From: Onchocerca volvulus
Lineage: Eukaryota; Nematoda; Chromadorea; Rhabditida; Onchocercidae
Direction: 5' to 3'
Length of the DNA: 64,000 nt
Assembly: GCA_000499405.2 (NCBI GenBank)
Contig: HG738140.1
Location: 2,065,024 to 2,129,023 of the forward strand
Part shown: positions 49,537 through 63,500 of the stretch, piece by piece
Position numbering within the stretch: the stretch's first letter is position 1
How the letters are laid out: every line of letters starts with the position of its first letter
Translations under genes and position numbers: made by a program
Notes under the pieces: model-generated
What the model was told of the DNA's origin: nothing
The model's database searches: none
What the model saw: the letters and a program-made list of their open reading frames with translations, nothing else

Positions 49537-51870
49537 TTAGACAATTTAGGCTCAAAAATTACCTATGAAAAATGTATAATGGAAATGTAGAAATGTGATG
49601 GTTACTAGCAAAAGACAATAGAGCTAGAATTCTTCAATTAATTTCTGTTTAATTATTATTAGCTAATATAAATTTATTAACTTTGAATATTTGTTATCTC
49701 CGTATGTCAGCAATGATTAAGCAAAAAAAGTTTTTTTATTTCTTTAAAATTTTCTAGTTTTCTGAAATGAAATATTAGGTCATTTTACTAACCATCACAA
49801 AACGAAAAGAAGAGACATTCTCATCTTTCATCGTTGAAATTGTAGTGTAACATCCGAAATAATTTAAAAAAAAAAAATAAATAACTAAATGGGTAGTCCA
49901 ATTTTAATGTATATCATTGGATTTCTTTGTCAATTCAATTTTTCATTTCTTCTTGACAATTAATTTTTTTTTTTAGTAATTTAAAATTATTCGAGAATTC
50001 TGAGGATTTCATTTCTTCTTGACGACTAATTTTTTCAGTAATTTAAAAACTTTTAAAGTTTTAGTTGAAATCTGAAAACAACATTAAAGGAAGATTGACA
50101 AAAGAATTATGCCATAATTCAGTATAATTTTAACAATAATTAAAATTTGTGACTTGTGACTGTAAGCGATAAGCTAAATTTTAATTTTCATCATCCGTAC
50201 ATTTATTAGCATACAGCTATTACACGGTGCTATTAATTAACTAATTAATGGTTAATAATTAATTAAGAACTTATTTATAACAATTTTTTGTGTCCTCACA
50301 GCGATTTGCTATTTCAGCATTAATTTAAATGTAATATATTTAATCATTTTAAAGTATTTCCGTGTCATTTATTCTTATCACTCAATGAAATAGACTCTAA
50401 AAATAGTCTAGGAATGATTACAACAGATCACTTCGACGATAATTATCAACATGAAAATTTGTGAATAATGTGATTCCAGATCAATTATAAGCTTTAGAGT
50501 TTAAAAATGTTCTATGAATTTTACAATTCCTTCATTATGATAGATATATATTTTGCAACAGTTCAATATATAGCTATCGAAATTTAGAAAATTTATTTTT
50601 GATTATTTTTTTTTAAATTTTTTCTTTTAATAAATCTTTCTACATTCTCTTTAAATCACTGCTAAATTGTCCTCTCGATTGCATTTTGAAAGATATATTT
50701 TCAAATTTTATGATTTCACTGCAATTTCCATTTTATCATAGAATGAATGGATGAAATAATTCAACTTGCTAAGCTAAATTATACCATCTAAAAAGTAGTC
50801 AACTAAAAGTTTTGACATTCTCGGAGTCTCTCTTCTTTGCTCTTATTAACTTTATGTTGCTAAGTAAACAAATTCTGTAATATTTCAAATTTATTAATTG
50901 AAATTTGTAATTAAAAGTAGAAATAATATTTATAATCTACGTCTTTGTTTCTACTTTCCAAAGAAGAATATTATGCAGGCTTAATTTTTGAAGTGAATAA
51001 ATTTCCCGAAATTTATATAAAAATACAAATATAAAAGAATATTTGATTTTTCATGGTTCATGGCCCATGATTCATCAGCACTTTATCAATATTCCATAGA
51101 GCGGCAATTCAGCTTACCAAAAATGGTTCACGTGAAGTACACGTTCAATGTTTACGTTTCATTCAAGCAAGCAAGACGTCACACTCATTGAAAATTTGAA
51201 AAGATGTTGAAAACGTTTCATCCCACAATTCCTCCCATCAATCGCTTTTCCAAATATAACAGCTTCATTACGTATTCCAGCACTCCTGAAGAAAACTTCA
51301 GAAGGAACCAGTTATTAGATTATTCAATTAACCTTTCTCCCTAAACTAAAGTTATCGATTGGCAAATTTTTCGGAAGGATGATTTTTTTAATTGCAAATT
51401 TAATTTTATATTTGTATTTCAATATAAATTTCGGAAAATTTCTTTTTATGGGCTGAGCAAATTCAAGAATTAATAAAAATTGACGAATGAATTGACAGAT
51501 TCAACGACAATTAATGGATACGATTTAAAAGAAATTTCCATGAATTTTCCCTCAAAACATGTATCGATATTTACAATATTTTGCATAATTAATTCAAAAT
51601 GAATTAGAATCATTTTCTTCTCAAATCATGACAATTTTTTCGTTGTCGCAAGCGTCGAATTAGAATGCGTAATCGAAGGTTCGTTATTATTCACTTTCAC
51701 TTCATCATTTGAAATATTAATTCTTTCGTTTATTTGCAATGTTAGTATCAATCCTGGAAAAAAGTCTGATCATTCATTGCCAGATATATTTTATTAATTT
51801 CTTTTATTAATTTTCTTTTTTTTTTAGTTGCACTTGAGAAATTTTTAACTTCAATTTATAAAATTTGATT
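49537..51870. other. intergenic region
   Basis: No supported gene. The patch at 51090-51320 is less AT-rich and has a 22-codon ATG frame (MVHVKYTFNV..); nothing else marks it. A minus-strand AATAAA at 51790-51795 is the likely poly(A) signal of the next gene, 76 bp past its stop. Confidence 0.55.
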
Positions 51871-53227
51871 TTAATTTAAACTGCTATAACCTATAAAGAA
51901 GATAAGCAAATATGCGTAAAATCCTTCATGTATAGCTGAGTAGAGACGTTGCTTCATTTGTAAAAAACGTAAATTTGCGGTAAGTACGCCGATCAATATT
52001 GAAAGATACAGAAGTTGCCAAACTGTTCGATTTCTATTTCGAAAGCCCGAAATGCTGAAAAAAAATTTTTTTCGTCTACAAATTTAATTTTTCTGTCTTT
52101 TTCGCATGTTTTCTTTAAAAATTGAAATTTTTTTTCTGGCAAACTTACAATAAAAAGATCCATATAATGAAGACAAGAATAGTGGAATATATGATACGCT
52201 CTGAATATCCACAAATTGACAGTTGATGTTGAAGGATCTCACCAGCTGATTTAGTGTGAAATTCAAAATCATTTTTTTGATTCAACGACCTGAAATTATT
52301 TTTTCATCATAACCAAAACAAAAAATGATCTAAATATTGTTTTATCCTAAATTTTACAAAATCAAAAAAAAAAAAAATTCCAGGATAGCTTTTGCAATCG
52401 CAAAAGTTTGATGATTCAATCGGATAGTCTGAATGATTTCAAATTATTCTCAAGATTTTTAAGTTAATTGTCTGAATTCAAAAATCCGTAAAATCGATAA
52501 ATATAATTAATTCATCAGCTTGAAAATTTTTATTTGCATTAAGAATTTCATAACATTCCATTGGATATTACCATATAAGCATTATTTGCATATGTATAAT
52601 ATCAAAATATCTGTTAAATTGTGTCGAAAAATGAGTTAACTATTAATCAGAAGCTATATTTATTTCATATGAGACTAAAAATTGAAAATACTCGAAATTT
52701 AATTCAATACTTTCAATTATTAAATGATATTGATTATAAAAATTTCACAGTTTAAATTAATTTATATTCTACAATAGTTTTTCGAAAATTTTTGTTATAG
52801 TAAACATACAAATTGATAAAATCTATAAAAATTTTAAAAAATTTTTTTTTAGAAAAAAATCTCAATTTTCGCTTTAAGTTTGACCAATTTTTTTAAAACG
52901 TATTTTTATAACAGAGATGCAAAAATATACGAAATACTTAAATGTATTATAAATTTAAGCTTAAAAGTTAATAAAAGCAAAATTACAAATTATCGTAAAA
53001 TTAATAAAGCATGAAGCAAAATAATTGAATTGTAGAAAAATGAAGTTTTAAAAGCTCATTAATAAAATATACCAAATATATCCATGAATCCAAATTGTAC
53101 TGAACATGAAATCAAATAATTGATAACTAAAAAAGAAAGCAATTAAGAGTCGAAGGCAAAAATTAATACGTTGTCGTATGATTGCTTCAGTTGGTGACAC
53201 TTGTTCAGGTGGCAGGAAATATTCCAT
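51871..53227 (-). CDS. unrecognised multi-pass membrane protein, 159 aa
   Basis: Three exons (53227-53073, 52289-52149, 52054-51871) join with phases 2 and 2 into 159 residues and a stop. The start follows a TTTCAG acceptor that suits trans-splicing, and all four internal splice sites fit consensus. The N-terminus (MEYFLPPEQVSPTEAIIRQR) is polar. Then come hydrophobic segments at about 21-50 (FCLRLLIAFFFSYQLF), 80-102 (IIYSTILVFIIWIFLLFISG), 108-125 (WQLLYLSILIGVLTANL) and 140-156 (GFYAYLLIFFIGYSSLN), suggesting four membrane spans. A short polar loop (NQKNDFEFHTKSAGE) separates the first two. I do not recognise the family; a small endoplasmic reticulum or organelle membrane protein is possible. 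Because each exon is under 65 codons the gene is easy to miss. Confidence 0.65.
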
Positions 53228-56200
53228 TATTTGTCATTCACCTGAAATTTTTCAAATAATTATATTTATATTATTTGGTGACATTTTTACCTAAAATTTC
53301 TTTTGTTATCATAAGATTTAACTTTTTTAGGCATTTCTCTTAATTAGAAAACTTTAGTGATTATCATTCGTTTTGAATTGAAAGAAATGAAAAAATATTC
53401 AAAATAACCATTCAGTACTGTTGTAATCACAAATATCAGTTATCATATCAGCTCATGTGTCACCGAAATATTTCATTATGATATTGGAAAAAAATATAAC
53501 GCAACATAATAGTTTTTTTACAATAAAAAATTCTAAAATTCCATTCTAATTTCATCGAAATATTGATTTATTAAAAATTAAAAAAAAAAAAGTCAATAAA
53601 TAAGTTTGCCTAAAAAATATAACACATAGTTTGCCTCAAATATTTCAGATTCCAAATTTTTAGATAAAAAATATCTAGTTGCGAATTTGCACAAAAAATG
53701 ATTTACGAATAATTTTTTCGATAATCGGCAAATTTTGCATATTTTATACTTTTAAAACATCTTCCTTATTTTACGTTTAAAATTTGGCAAGAACGACAAC
53801 AACTAGCAAAGAATTTTGAATTTTATTGCAATTTTATTGCTAGAAAGGAAAGAAAAATGACAATTGAGCACTGAATAATTCTTGACAATAACACAGAAAA
53901 CTTTTCAAGGACGTCCTAAATTTTCAAATATTCCATTGATCAATCATCAATACAATAGTTTAGGTCAAATATAATTCATACGAAAATGCTTTTTAAATTT
54001 CGCAAATTTTTTCAAAGCAAAAAAGAAAAAAAAAACCCAACTCCATTAATATTTTTATCAGTTTTCATAATTTTGTTTGGAAATTTTTTTTTTTTTTTTG
54101 ATTTTTAGAAAACAAATAAATAATAGTGCGATAGTGAGAGTATGTTGTAATCGGAAAGTTGTAAAGTTTATTTTGCAATGAAATGAGAAATTTGTATTCG
54201 CAAATATTTGATTTTCGGCATTTTCCAGATAAATTGTAATAATTTGATCTTATTTGTTTATTTAATTTTTCAATATTCAACAACAATCTTCGATTCTAAA
54301 CTGGCCTGATTAATGATTAAATATATTAAAAAATTTAATGAAAACGAAATTTTGACAAGATTTAAATTAATAGGAACGAAAATCTTACTTATTTATTGAA
54401 AAAAAAAAAAACAAAGTTTTTATGAAATTAAGTGTAATGAAACAAATATGAGAATTAAAAATTCAAGAGAAAATATTATCAAAAAGAAAAAAAAAAAAAC
54501 TCTTCGTAAAATATTTTTTTGAATGATAAAAGATGATAAAGTGTATCAAATATTTCGATCTATTAATTTTTTTTTTCATTAATATTATTTATTTTATGAT
54601 ATTTATTTGATTCAATTTTATTTAATTGCCTTTCTCTTGTTTTTAAAACTTTTTATGAGGAACTTAATTCATTTTAAAATTTTAGAATAAAAAAAAACTG
54701 TCAATAAATGATGAAATATTAAAATGGTGCTAATATAAATGAAGAAGAACATATTCCATTCATTTTTATTCTATTTCATTTCTTAATTAATGAATTCAAA
54801 TTATTTAATAAGTCCTTCCATTCGATTTATAATCATTAATAATTTCATCGCTAATTCAATTCGATTTATAATCATTAATAATTTCATCGCTAATTTAACA
54901 AAATATTAATTTGAATGATTGTATAATTTACATGAATCATTCCATAGCTGCCTCTGAATTCGGTATTCCATTTTCATTTCATATTTTAAAAAACTATTTG
55001 ATGATATTAATCTCAATTCTCTTATTTTATCAATTATTCTTTTATATTTTAAATCACAAGGAAGATAAAGAAAGATAAGTTAATATAACTAAAGTTGTAT
55101 TTTTACTAAAAATAATATTAAGTTGATTAAAATTTAAAAAAATTCTTAATAAAACAGATTTTTAAGTGAAAAATGATTACTACTAATTTTTCACTTCAGA
55201 ATTCCGAAAAAAACGTTGGGATATTAAGTTACAAAAATTTTTTGAACAATTTCACAAAACGAAACCGTTTTGTGCCTTACGAAGAAAAATATTTCTAAAG
55301 CAGCTGCTCATTTCAACAATTTTTCAAAATTCAACTTTCAGAATTTTAGACACATTTGCTTAAGCTTTTCGAATATTTTTCAATTCTTTTTGCTTTTTTC
55401 TTTTCGAAAATGTAGTTTTTCTTTTTTTTCGTCTTATTTTTTTTGGTTAACCCCATTATTTCATTTACAAATTCTAAATCAATCAATATTCATTTGTAAA
55501 AAAAAAAAAAAAAAACAACCTTTCATTTATCTTTTTCTTTTATTAGCTTCATTTTCGAACTATAGATATTTTTCTGTCAGTTTGGAATTTGATTTTTTTC
55601 TTTCTTTTTTTTTTTACATTTCAGTAATTTATTCATTCTAGCTTTGAGAAATTATGAGAAATTTTAGATTTTTCATATATTTCTAGTTAAGACCTTATTA
55701 TATAATTCAATTTTTTTATATATTAGGGAATTCATCCTGCCGCATTTTTCTTTTTTTTTTTTTTTCAAATAGAAATTTTCGCATCTAACAAATTTATTCA
55801 ATTGTTTCAAAAAAAAAAAAAATTATTGCGAATATTGCATTTTCAACATCTATATATATATATATATATAAACTAAAACTTTATCTGATAAACCAAAAAA
55901 AAAACTTTTCGATCTGTCGCAAGAATTTTCATTGCTGCAAAAAATTTCAGCATATTTTTAAGATTTTTGTAAAAATTTGTCGAGAATTATTATACTTTCA
56001 ATTTATATAATTAAAATTTTAGCATATAATCCTAACTAATTAAAGTTTTATCATCAAATTCAGGCTTACGATATATAATGGAAAAATTTATATTGTCATA
56101 TTTTTGTTTTGTTTTGCTTTTTTTTTTCTCTCAAAGAAAAATTTCATATTACAAATTTATGCAATTCTTGTAAAAAAAATTAATTTAAAAATATTATATT

Positions 56201-56874
56201 TTCCGATATTAAGAATTAAAACTTTATCATATAATTCAGCTTACTGGTATATCGCGGGAATTTTGCTCATATCTTTTCCACCTTTTCTATCTTGCATAAA
56301 TTACAGAATCCTATCTATTTCTTGCTCATATTTATAAAAAAATTATCATATTTGTTATCATGAAAGTTTTTATCATATAGAATTTGCAAGATTATCATGA
56401 AACTTATCATGATTGCATCAAATACTAATATCTAATAATATTTCAATAATTTGGTAATAATATTTAATTTCAAATTTAATACTTAAAGCTAAATTTTTAC
56501 TTTTGTAATTTCAAATATTTTCATAATCATAAATAATCATATATAGCTTTAATAATTTTTGGAAAAAAATAAATTTTTTTTTTTTAATAATTTTTTAAGA
56601 AAATTTTTTAATTTGCAAAATAAAATCCCAAATGATCTCATATATATATATATATTTGTTTTTGTATTCTTAATTATTAGCACGTACAGGTTTTTTTTTT
56701 AAATAAATTTTTTGGGCAAAAGAAATTTGAAAATTTCATTAATTTATAAAATAATTCCAAAAGTGATTTTTTGCGATATTTTTCATCTTACATTGATCAA
56801 AATTTTTTTTTTGAAATAACATTAAGGATAAAATAAATGGAAACTATTGGAAATATTATTCAAATAAATCTTAC

Positions 56875-56987
56875 TCATTGCACAGCTGCTTCTTCCAAAG
56901 TTCAATAAATTTTGTGGATATCGGAAGAGAAAGTTTGTAAATTTCCCAAATACACAAACTTTCTTTATATCGATTCTTTTTCACTTC
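56875..56987 (-). CDS. possible orphan exon
   Basis: Between a GGTGCTAG acceptor and an AATGA/GTAAGA donor the minus strand is open for 37 codons and reads NRYKESLCIWEIYKLSLP then FIELWKKQLC, with two tryptophans, unlike A/T noise. No joining exons were found, so gene and function are unknown. Confidence 0.25.
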
Positions 56988-57100
56988 CTAGCACCATAGG
57001 TAAATTAGATATTGTTTTAAATTGCAAATTATATTATTAATTTGTATTAATTTTAAATTATATTATTGATTTATTAGAATTTTCAATTTTTCAAGTCTGG

Positions 57101-57138
<38 letters not shown>

Positions 57139-58528
57139 AAAAAATGAGTATAAGATGGTTAATAAACGAAGCTATTTTATTATTTATTTTACTTCAAACT
57201 AAAAACATTATCGTTGCGATAATGTTCAATTTTGTTATTTTGTTCACATTAATTAAGTGAAAATTAATGAAATTATAAAAAATTTTTAATTTCGAGTTAA
57301 TTTTTTTTCAAATTCAACTTACACCCTTTTTTTTCATATGTTATCAATTATTAGTTTAAAAATAAAAAAAAAAGTGATTTCAACGGATGAATGAATTTTT
57401 GCTTATATATAGAAAATATAATAGATTTAATTGATCCAATTTTTTCCAAACTTCAATCCATTTCAATCGATTCTAAACTCTAAACCCCTTGTATTGATTA
57501 TATTTTAAACCGATTTATAAATAGACACAACATAAAATTGATTAATGAAGAAGTTTGTATTGTCGATTCAATTTCAAAAGTCTGATTCTCACTTTGGAAC
57601 ATTCCTGAATACTTTTATCTCATTACTTCTTTACTTCTTCAATTTTAAACTTATATCACAATTATATTCGAAATCATAATTATATTCGAAATATTCTTTT
57701 TACGTGCAATTTAACTTATATTAAGAAAGACGTAAACGTGAAATGAAAATGACGTAAAACGAAAATTTAAAACGGAAACATTTCTATTTAGATAGAAAAT
57801 GAGTTCTCTTGTTCATATTTAAAATATAAGGAGGGAAATAAATTTAAATTAAAGATCATTCATTATTTAAATTCTATTCGATATTAGAAATTCCAGATTG
57901 TTCTATTTTTTCAGACTATTCTATTCCAGACTATTCCAGGTATATATTATGTTTAAAGGTATCAGCAAAATTGGACTTCTTCAATTTACTGACGTAAATT
58001 TTACTAAATCACTCTGATATTTTTTTTTTCAAGTCTTATAATTATTTTTGCAATTAATTAATTACTGGAATCATCTAGGTATTCATTAAATTGATTCTAT
58101 TAGTAATGTTTCTAAATGTAACAATTTAGATTTAATAAAAAATGAATAATTTCAAAAAGAAATTTTGAATTGAATTTTGAAAAAAGTTTCAACAAAGAAA
58201 TTTCGAAACAAATTACAGCTGAATTTAAGACTTATGAATTGGAATAGACAGTTTCATGATAAATTAATTTTGACTGGAGTTTCAAAATCAATCATTTCAC
58301 CAAACTCACTCGTGATCATTATATGAACTTTTCTCACAATCAATTATCAGTAATTTATCCTAATCGATAATTTTAATATCGATCATTAATAAAGTTTAAA
58401 AAAAAAAAAGAAAGAGAATGTTACTATTAAATCGCATAAATTGTTTAAAAAATTTGATAATATGCAAATTTTTGAGTTAAATTTTGTACAACGAAACTAT
58501 TCATTTCAAATTTGAGTACAAACGAGTT

Positions 58529-58650
58529 TTAAATTTGGAAATTGAAATTTTCGGCAGGCTCATTTTTGAGTCCCTGCAGAGCTCTACTTTTGATTCTCTT
58601 GAGGACTATTTTTAAGTTAGACATTTGCTCATTTTCAAACTTTCGCTTTC
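58529..58650 (-). CDS. possible orphan terminal exon
   Basis: After a TTTTTATAG acceptor the minus strand reads KRKFENEQMSNLKIVLKRIK then ALQGLKNEPAENF and stops within 40 codons. The charged helical start and the NEP-like end weakly recall the first helix of ubiquitin-conjugating enzymes, but no UBC core follows, so this is only a description. Confidence 0.25.
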
Positions 58651-58799
58651 CTATAAAAATAAATCATATCAGTAATTTTTAAAACCTTTTATGATGATAA
58701 CAGAGTTGACTAATCATTTTGAATTTCGCATTTTTTTTGACGAACAATATTTCTTGGCCAAAAAATTACAATTTCAATTGTTAAGCCTTTTCATTTAAG

Positions 58800-60540
58800 G
58801 TACTTGCTAATTAATCAATCAACTTTAATGATGATTCCATGTAGTAAACTTATTGCGGCAAAAAATATACTTATTAAACGGTCCACTAAAATTTCAGAAA
58901 CTTTATCTGTTAGCCAAGAATCAAAAAAAAAAAGTGGCCAAAAAGCCAAAAAAAAAAAAAGCGAAAAATGCAGAAAAACCATCAATAATTACCACTTTTT
59001 GTAAAACACACCAGATGTTGACGATATAATTTTGAATTTACATCAATCAAATTAAAAAAAAAAGAAAAATATATGTAAATTAATGAAGCCATGTTTTTCT
59101 TATCTGTTGATCTTATCTTATCACATAGACAATACTGATTATCCTGAAAAATAATTGAACTTAGACGATTTTTAGCTATTTTCTTGGCTCTTTTTTGAAA
59201 ATTCATTGGGCTTTTTTTTTATACTTCTACAAGGATGAACTAGATGATATTATTATTACGTACTATTCCTATATTAATCAATAAAATAATCAATGTTTCT
59301 ATATTTATCAATAAAATTATTGCTACAATTATCAATAAATTATTTGAAAATTATCATAAAATTTCTTTTTTACTCGAAAAATAATAAGTAAAAAAAAATC
59401 CGCATTTACTAAATTGCAGCATTCTAGGAATTCAATCCTAATTATGAATCAGTTCAGCGAAATCCATTCTTTTCATCCGCAAACTTTTGCGGCAGTAATC
59501 GCACGCATGCATTGCATGCATGCAAATACAAATGCACGTACAGGTATATATCTCACGTATACTTTTGGACAGGTAAAGATGTAAGTAGAAGAAGTTTGTT
59601 AAAGTTAAGAATTTTTCACTTATTCAATACTCAACCATTTCTCATCTACGTCGCTCTTTTCCTTCTGATATCATCCCTGATATCTTATCATTTTTATCAA
59701 AATGATCCGACACATCCTTTGATGGATTTTTTAACAAATGAATATTTAATGAGATTGTTCGTTAAGAACTGTTCGATTAGTCGTGTTTTGACAATTGAAA
59801 GTAAGTTCGTTGATTGGTATCAGATTGATTGATCCTAAATGATTGATCGATTCTAAATTTTTGATCCTAAATGATTGATTCTTAAATAGTTTAAATTGCT
59901 GAAATAATCTTATGAAGAAATTTTAAGTACAATATTTTAAGAACATTAATCTTCGTTCTTTTTGATCGAAAAAAATTTTGAAAAAAAAAATTGGGGCTCA
60001 ACAAATTCAACTTTTTTCGTTTTTTTCTTTTTTGAATGAAATTTAAAATGCGAACATTTTACATTTAAGAATTGCTACTTTTTGCTACTTTATATTTTCT
60101 TATCATTTCTTGATAATTTTCAAATTGATATCACTAGTGAAATTTAGTAATAGAATATAATTTATTATAAGAAAATATTTTTAACTAAGTTTTTTGACGA
60201 ATTAACCTTTAAACTGATTTCTCAATTAAGTACACAATAATAGTAATTGATTTAATTGCTGCACTCGTTTTTTTGAAAAAGTTTGCTGGAAGAAAAGAAT
60301 TTTTTTTTTTAAAATGAAGTAATGAGATCAAATCTGTAGCAAGAATGAATTCGTTTGCTCTTGAAATTACTTGACAATTTCTCTTCAATAATTTAAATTA
60401 TTAAAATCGATTACGAAATTGTGACAATTTTTTAAATTTTTAAGAATGAATCATTTAAAAAACAAAAAATTACAGATAATGTAATTGAAAATTTTCTTTC
60501 TGGTTGTATTTGTTTATCCTTCTTAAATAAAATTTTATGA
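58800..60540 (+). CDS. possible single-span membrane protein gene, partial model
   Basis: The main exon, 59428-59800, follows a GCATTCTAG acceptor, stays open for 124 codons and ends at a GAAA/GTAAGT donor. It reads EFNPNYESVQRNPFFSSANF near its start, has a Cys-rich middle and one hydrophobic span (FLIYVALFLLISSLISYHFY), then NDPTHPLMDFLTNEYLMRLF. Exon 60476-60540 joins in phase after a TTACAG acceptor and stops after FLSGCICLSFLNKIL. An upstream candidate, 58800-58908, ends in the right phase but at a weak donor (TCT/GTTAGC); otherwise it runs on to a lysine-rich stop at 59004. No start codon is assigned. The product is not recognised. Confidence 0.4.
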
Positions 60541-63500
60541 ATACTCATATATTCTTCTCAAATTGTTTTCTTGTACTGTCAAAAAAAAAAAAGAAATTTA
60601 TAGCTTTTAATAAATTTTTAAAAAAACCTTGAATTTTTTTTCTTTTTAATAATAAAATTAACCTATACTGGATGCATATTTTGATATTTGATTTATACTT
60701 CTAATAAACGAAAAAAAAAAATAAAAAATAAGAAAAAATAAAAATCGAAATAAAAAATTTCGAAATGTTCACTTTTTCAAAAATTTTAATTTCTTTTTTT
60801 ATTAGTTGAATTATACTTACTTAAATTTATGTGAAAGATGAAAATTAAAATTTTCTTCAAAATTAGCTAGACTTTTTTCACCGGAAATTCTGAAATTTCC
60901 TATAATTATATTTGAAAATTGATAAAAATTGTAAAATTAAACAAAAGTGCTCTTTTATTTCAACAGATCGATTGTAAAATTCAAATTTCATGCCAAAATT
61001 TGTTCGGCAATTTTTTTTGGTTAAGATTAAAAGAGTTTCAAAAAGTAAGAACCAATGAGCCAGAAGCCAAATTAAGAGCCAAAAAGAGCCAAGATTTGTC
61101 TAATATTTGATTTCCAATGAAATCATTCTGATTATCATTTATTATGATAAATTGCATTGTGCAGAATGGATTTCCTTTAAAAAGTCTTATCATCCACTAT
61201 CTATTTTAAAAAATTAAATTTTGAATATTTCATTCATTTCATTTTTCCATGTCTTAATAACTTTTTTTTTTTCTTAATCATTTTCAATTTTCGATTCAGA
61301 ATTATTATTATTTCGTTGGATTTATTTTTAATATTTTAATTAGCCTAAGTTCCATCTGATTCAAATAAGTTTATAATTAAGTTTCTTTTTTTTTGTTTTT
61401 TAAAAAAATGCTTCATTTAAATATAAATTAAAATAACATAAATTCACTGGATTGAAATTTCAGCTATCATTAATCTACTTGAAGTAGTATTAAAAGCTTT
61501 AATCAATAATCTTTTATCTTTTCCACCTATAATTTTAATTAATATTTTCGAATTAATTTCCAAATATAACGATTTTGATTTTTAATTATCAATTAGAACT
61601 GAAATTTGCTTCCATTATTGCCATTTTTTCTTCTTAAATTCTAGAATCGAAAAAAGATGGATGAGAAAAAAATTAAATTTAAAAAAAAATTTGAAATTGA
61701 TTTTTGCAATAATTTTCAATATTCCTATCGAATTAAACTAATTCTCATGCAAATAAATTTCATATTTATGCTTCGAAATATTTGAACAAATCATATTATC
61801 ACCTTTTTCCAAAATAAATTTTAATAAAAAAACCTTTTTTGATTCTGTAATAAATTAAAACGAAAATTGTCAAATTAAGAAAAAAAGTTTTTAAAAAAAT
61901 AAAAATTTTCAAATTTAATTAAGCACCAACGAATTGGAAAAATATTTGTTCTTATATTTATTTTTCAATAAATGGATTTTGTTAAATAATTAGACATTTC
62001 ATGGATAAGCATTCTTTTTTCCGGATTGTGCCCGAATAATGTTTCAGAAATAATTGTTGCAGGTCGAAAAATGAATTTAGAAGAATTTTAGCTAAAATAA
62101 ATAAGCAGCAAATGATTCATTTTGTTTAAATTATTTATTTGACCTTTTAAGCTATTTATTTGACCTCTAATCAGTAAATATGATATTGGAGCTAGCAGTC
62201 AAAAAGAGTAGGACGATAAATTATAAATCAGAAAAAAGTTAGGAAAATTTTTAATCAAAAAAATAAAACTTTCTGAAGAATTGAAAAATTTTTATTTTCT
62301 TAAAAATAATTTGAATAATTTGAACTTTACTAGAATAATTTAAATAAATAAATGGATCATATTAGCTATTAGAATTTTTAAATTATTTTTTTTTTCAACT
62401 TTAGCTAATTTTTGAATGAATTTTTTCATGCTTATTTTTATCATATCCGTTTAATTTTTTTTTTTTTTTTTTAAATACGAGAAAAATAATGCTGTCATTT
62501 CCGTTTACTTATGAATGAATTTTTGAAAAGTCTCAGAGACATTGATTTGCAAAGTTAAAGAAAACAGCTGATAAGATAAGAGTGTGAAAGTGAGATAATT
62601 TGATCGAAAAAATTTTTGACTTCAAATCTATAATACTTTGAAAAACAAAAAAAGAAAGCAAAAGTTTCCAGTTCAAATGGAATTTGAATTATTGCAATTT
62701 TTAAATATTTTTCATTCTTTCCCAAAACATTCCTGCATTTCATTTTTTAACATTTGTCAAATTTTTATGCTTATTTTGATTTTTTTTTTATTTTTGAAAT
62801 CGAAAAAAAAAAAATTCATCCGATGGAATTAATAAAAATTACATTTTATTTCAATAAATGCAAGTTTTTATAAATGAATTAAATATAATTGCGGAATGAT
62901 AAATTAGTGACAAGAATAATCAGTCCATCTGATTGCACCAATGTTTAGTCTAAAACTAACATTTGTAAATAATTAATCTAAAATTAAAATTTATGAGTAA
63001 TTTCAATAATATAGTACAAAATATTTCAATTTATCTGCTCTCGAAATAACGAGAATATAATATTCTCATTTCGTTACAAATATTTATCTTAATTTCAAAA
63101 CCAGTAGAGAAATTAAGAATTCTAATCCTAAGCGGAAATTAAAATTTCCTAAAAATTTGATCAAAAATCAAATATTTTATTCAAAAATTTTGATTAAATG
63201 TTTTAAAAAAAGATTTATTGAAAAAAAAATAGTATTTTTCACTTTCAACATATTTCGCTATTTTATTAAATAAATTTTTCAAATTTCATTGTTTGATAAT
63301 TTTTGGTCTGATACTAAAAATGTTCAAATAAAACTATTTAGAGAAATTTATTCTGCAATTCTTTTATTAATTTATTCATTTTTGAAATAAACGAAATTCT
63401 CACGGATTTCATTTAATATTCTTCAGCAAATATCAATTAATAACTTCCATTCAATTTTTAACTTTTATTTTCACTTTTCGTTTTTGATAAATTTAATTTC

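Larger units (their letters stand above)
53228..58799. other. A/T-rich region with isolated exon-like stretches
   Basis: No complete gene could be built. There are long T and A runs (for example 57101-57138), a TA run at about 55851-55870, and three diverged copies of a segment with AACTTTATCATATAATTCAG-like words (55690-56240). Two minus-strand exon-like stretches, 56875-56987 and 58529-58650, have splice sites but no partners. Confidence 0.5.

Noticed and set aside
55270..55641. 123-codon frame
   Set aside because: Phe/Ser/Lys low complexity from T-rich DNA.
58529..58650. Idea that this is the first exon of a ubiquitin-conjugating enzyme
   Set aside because: The frame stops within 40 codons, no donor is present and no UBC core exon (with active Cys) was found.
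59440..59800. Idea that the NPNYE exon is a receptor tyrosine kinase juxtamembrane segment
   Set aside because: The hydrophobic span follows rather than precedes the motif and no kinase exons were found downstream.
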